From contig JAOUFL010000135.1 in NCBI GenBank assembly GCA_029858245.1, forward strand, positions 1-6,601: a DNA stretch of 6,601 nt, given 5' to 3'. Positions 5,105-6,601 of the stretch are shown piece after piece. Both the position numbers and the translations under genes were made by a program. How positions within the stretch are numbered: the stretch's first letter is position 1; each line of letters starts with the position of its first letter. The stretch comes from Candidatus Zixiibacteriota bacterium (GTDB lineage Bacteria; Zixibacteria; MSB-5A5; RBG-16-43-9). The notes beneath the pieces were generated by a model. It did not search any database and was not told the origin of the DNA. It saw only the letters and a list, made by a program, of their open reading frames with translations.

Positions 5105-6601
5105 TCATTTGATTTTTATCATCTTCTTAGCCTTAGAGTATTTACCTGCAGTAAGCTTATAAAAATAGATTCCACTGGGTAAATCTTTTCCGGAATTATC
5201 CTTCCCATCACATATAAATGTGTGAAGACCTGATTCTAATCTCTGGTTCACCATTACCTTGACCAACTGTCCTTTGAGATTATATATTATTAAACTCACC
5301 TCACCCTCCTCCGGTAAGGCAAAAGAGATGGTTGTCTGTGGATTAAACGGATTGGGATTATTCTGCAACAAGGAAAATCTCCTGGGCACTTCTTTCTCAG
5401 CCTCCATAGTGATATTAGCATCCATCAGATTCCCCATATTATCAGAGAAGAAGGCTTTATGGAATACAATATCCCCTTCCCCCTTTACAACAGGGATAGT
5501 TAATAGTTTTCTTTGTCCGGGTTCAATATATTGCGTTGTAGTGTTATATATGAGAAGCCTTAATTCCTCCCCATATTCTTTCTTGAGCAAAGCCATCCCT
5601 GACGCTTCCGGTGACAAAATCGGAGCCTCAAATTCTATCCACGGATGTCCGATTGTCAGCATTACTCCACCTACTGGAACATCCGAATCTATATAAAAAT
5701 CTAAAGAGGTAGAATTTCTCTTGACATTAAGCTGAACAGTATTAGATGTGATTGACTCCTTTTTGAAAACATAGCTTCCCCCCTCTAATATCTGCCGGAG
5801 CAAAGCGAGAAAATCTGCCAGGGAACAACAAATTCCATCCTGGTTTACATCAGAGTTAAGCTCTTGTTGTAAATTTAAAGGATTGTTAATTGGATCTATT
5901 AAAAAGTTGCTGAAAACTACTGCATCTCCAACTTCAAAAGGAATTCCATTGAGATTTATATCTCCTAAAACCACATCTGACATTTTAATAAGGATATACC
6001 CATCTTTATACTCGATTTCATTTTGACCTATAAATTCCTCATCCGTAGAGCCGTTTAGAGTATTATCGGTTGAGTCTGTGAATTTGAATTTTACATCTGT
6101 GATTAAATCAAGGTCATAATAATAGGGATCAAGCATCACCTTGAAAATTAAATTGGTAATTACTCCTGAACCAGGGGACATAGGAGGCGTTACCAATGGT
6201 TTAGGGGAATCCTCAACGTATGATGCTTTTTCTACCTGAGCCAGAATCGTAATGTCACCCAGCTCCGGGATACCCACTTTGGATTCAAAATATGCCCAAT
6301 CGCTTATCCTGGTATTTGATCTGTTCACCTCCAATAACCAGAGTGCAGAGGGGTCATAGTTAATCAATAATTTCATACCCTCAACAGAATCTGGATTCGT
6401 AAGTTTAATTGGAACGGTAACAATCTCAGAGAAAAGACCAGTATCTGCTCCGATTTCCAAAACGTAATCTTTGGCATCCGGATCTTTATTGATTACATTT
6501 ATCAAAACATCTTCTGCTGAACTGGTATCCCCATCCGAAGCCACAAATGTAATGGTATAAGGGCTGTTCTCGGAAGACCAGGCTCCGGTATAGGGAGGAG
6601 T
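5105..6601 (-). CDS. Secreted cohesin-like/variant dockerin protein with T9SS type A sorting tail, 5' end missing
   Basis: The frame is open to the right edge, giving 498 visible residues; the GTG at 6544-6542 is an internal valine codon within the Ig-like module, not the start. Visible residues 1-38 are the end of an Ig-like module, 42-208 a cohesin-like domain (LEIGADTG start, EYKDGYILI end), 213-274 a variant dockerin, about 277-405 a further beta-sandwich, and 409-498 the sorting tail with QNNPNPFNP, IYNLKGQLV, SGIYFYK and a KKMIKIK end. The first two domains are paralogous to residues 236-432 of the 539-residue protein at 529-2148, at about half identity beyond the identical stretch. The post-dockerin domain resembles that of the 854-residue protein. 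A signal peptide and N-terminal cohesin-like domain are expected beyond the edge, by analogy. The gene is the first visible one in the transcription order. No catalytic motif is visible. Confidence 0.92.
   Translation of the reverse strand, partial: TPPYTGAWSSENSPYTITFVASDGDTSSAEDVLINVINKDPDAKDYVLEIGADTGLFSEIVTVPIKLTNPDSVEGMKLLINYDPSALWLLEVNRSNTRISDWAYFESKVGIPELGDITILAQVEKASYVEDSPKPLVTPPMSPGSGVITNLIFKVMLDPYYYDLDLITDVKFKFTDSTDNTLNGSTDEEFIGQNEIEYKDGYILIKMSDVVLGDINLNGIPFEVGDAVVFSNFLIDPINNPLNLQQELNSDVNQDGICCSLADFLALLRQILEGGSYVFKKESITSNTVQLNVKRNSTSLDFYIDSDVPVGGVMLTIGHPWIEFEAPILSPEASGMALLKKEYGEELRLLIYNTTTQYIEPGQRKLLTIPVVKGEGDIVFHKAFFSDNMGNLMDANITMEAEKEVPRRFSLLQNNPNPFNPQTTISFALPEEGEVSLIIYNLKGQLVKVMVNQRLESGLHTFICDGKDNSGKDLPSGIYFYKLTAGKYSKAKKMIKIK
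5108..5377 (-). other. T9SS type A sorting tail of the right-edge protein
   Basis: The last 90 residues carry QNNPNPFNP, IYNLKGQLV, SGIYFYK and a KKMIKIK end. The first NPFNP position has Asn in place of the usual aromatic Tyr/Phe (QNN instead of QNY/QNF). Confidence 0.85.
5780..5965 (-). other. Variant dockerin module with 13-residue loops
   Basis: Visible residues 213-274 contain two dockerin-like repeats, GDINLNGIPFEVGD and SDVNQDGICCSLAD. In each, the distance from the first to the last Asp is 13 residues, one more than the canonical 12. The first loop has Asn instead of Asp at position 5. The second carries adjacent cysteines. Hydrophobic helices follow (AVVFSNFLI and FLALLRQIL), which supports the dockerin assignment. 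Confidence 0.75.
6492..6601 (-). repeat. 110-bp perfect direct repeat, edge copy
   Basis: This copy lies at the 5' end of the visible part of the right-hand gene and matches 1334-1443 at every base, synonymous positions included. It is in the same orientation, 5158 bases away, and runs off the window. Confidence 0.95.

Noticed and set aside
5259..5696. 145-codon open frame on the plus strand
   Set aside because: It lies fully antisense to the sorting tail and third domain of the right-edge gene, shows no domain, signal peptide or ribosome binding site, and has the composition of a shadow frame.
6542..6544. GTG as the start codon of the right-edge gene
   Set aside because: The frame continues upstream to the edge and encodes TPPYTGAWSS and the rest of the Ig module, identical to the interior of the 539-residue protein; the GTG is an internal valine.
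1334..6601. The paired 110-bp repeats as ends of a mobile element
   Set aside because: The repeats are coding, in frame and inside homologous domains; no transposase, integrase or terminal inverted repeats lie between them.

Overview
The window shows part of a cluster of large, secreted, paralogous surface proteins, all read from the minus strand. Several traits point to a bacterium of the Fibrobacteres-Chlorobi-Bacteroidetes (FCB) group or an allied candidate phylum (a Zixibacteria-like lineage would fit, by inference). The DNA is moderately AT-rich. Three proteins end in a type A sorting tail of the type IX secretion system (T9SS), with the QNxPNPFNP signature and a lysine-rich C-terminus. 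Every visible signal peptide has an Ala-Gln cleavage site. The proteins mix cohesin-like beta-sandwiches, cadherin/Ig-like modules and dockerin repeats. No enzyme, transporter, regulator, RNA gene, CRISPR array or transposase is recognisable.

Layout in the direction of transcription (right to left): (i) 6601-5105, a 5'-truncated protein with the end of an Ig-like module, a cohesin-like domain, a variant dockerin, a second beta-sandwich and a sorting tail; (ii) 5104-4998, an AT-rich spacer with no hairpin or clear promoter; (iii) 4997-2433, an 854-residue protein with signal peptide, cohesin-like domain, two tandem Ig-like repeats, a second cohesin-like domain, a canonical dockerin, a third beta-sandwich and a sorting tail; (iv) 2403-2185, a 72-codon ORF that looks like the 5' stump of another family member; (v) 2148-529, a 539-residue protein with signal peptide, cohesin-like domain, Ig-like module, second cohesin-like domain and sorting tail, but no dockerin; (vi) 511-1, the N-terminal 170 residues of another secreted cohesin-like protein, starting at GTG and running off the left edge.

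Intergenic gaps are 107, 29, 36 and 17 bases, all genes share one strand and no terminator is visible, so an operon is likely. The proteins probably cross the inner membrane by Sec and the outer membrane by T9SS, and act as surface-attached or released structural or adhesive proteins. Cohesin-like and dockerin modules occur in the same chains, so the products might bind one another, but the sequence does not prove this.

The most notable DNA signal is a 110-bp perfect repeat shared by the 529-2148 gene and the gene at the right edge. It ends abruptly where the two proteins drop to about half identity, which suggests recent recombination or gene conversion between neighbours. It reaches the last base of the window, so an assembly effect is also possible.
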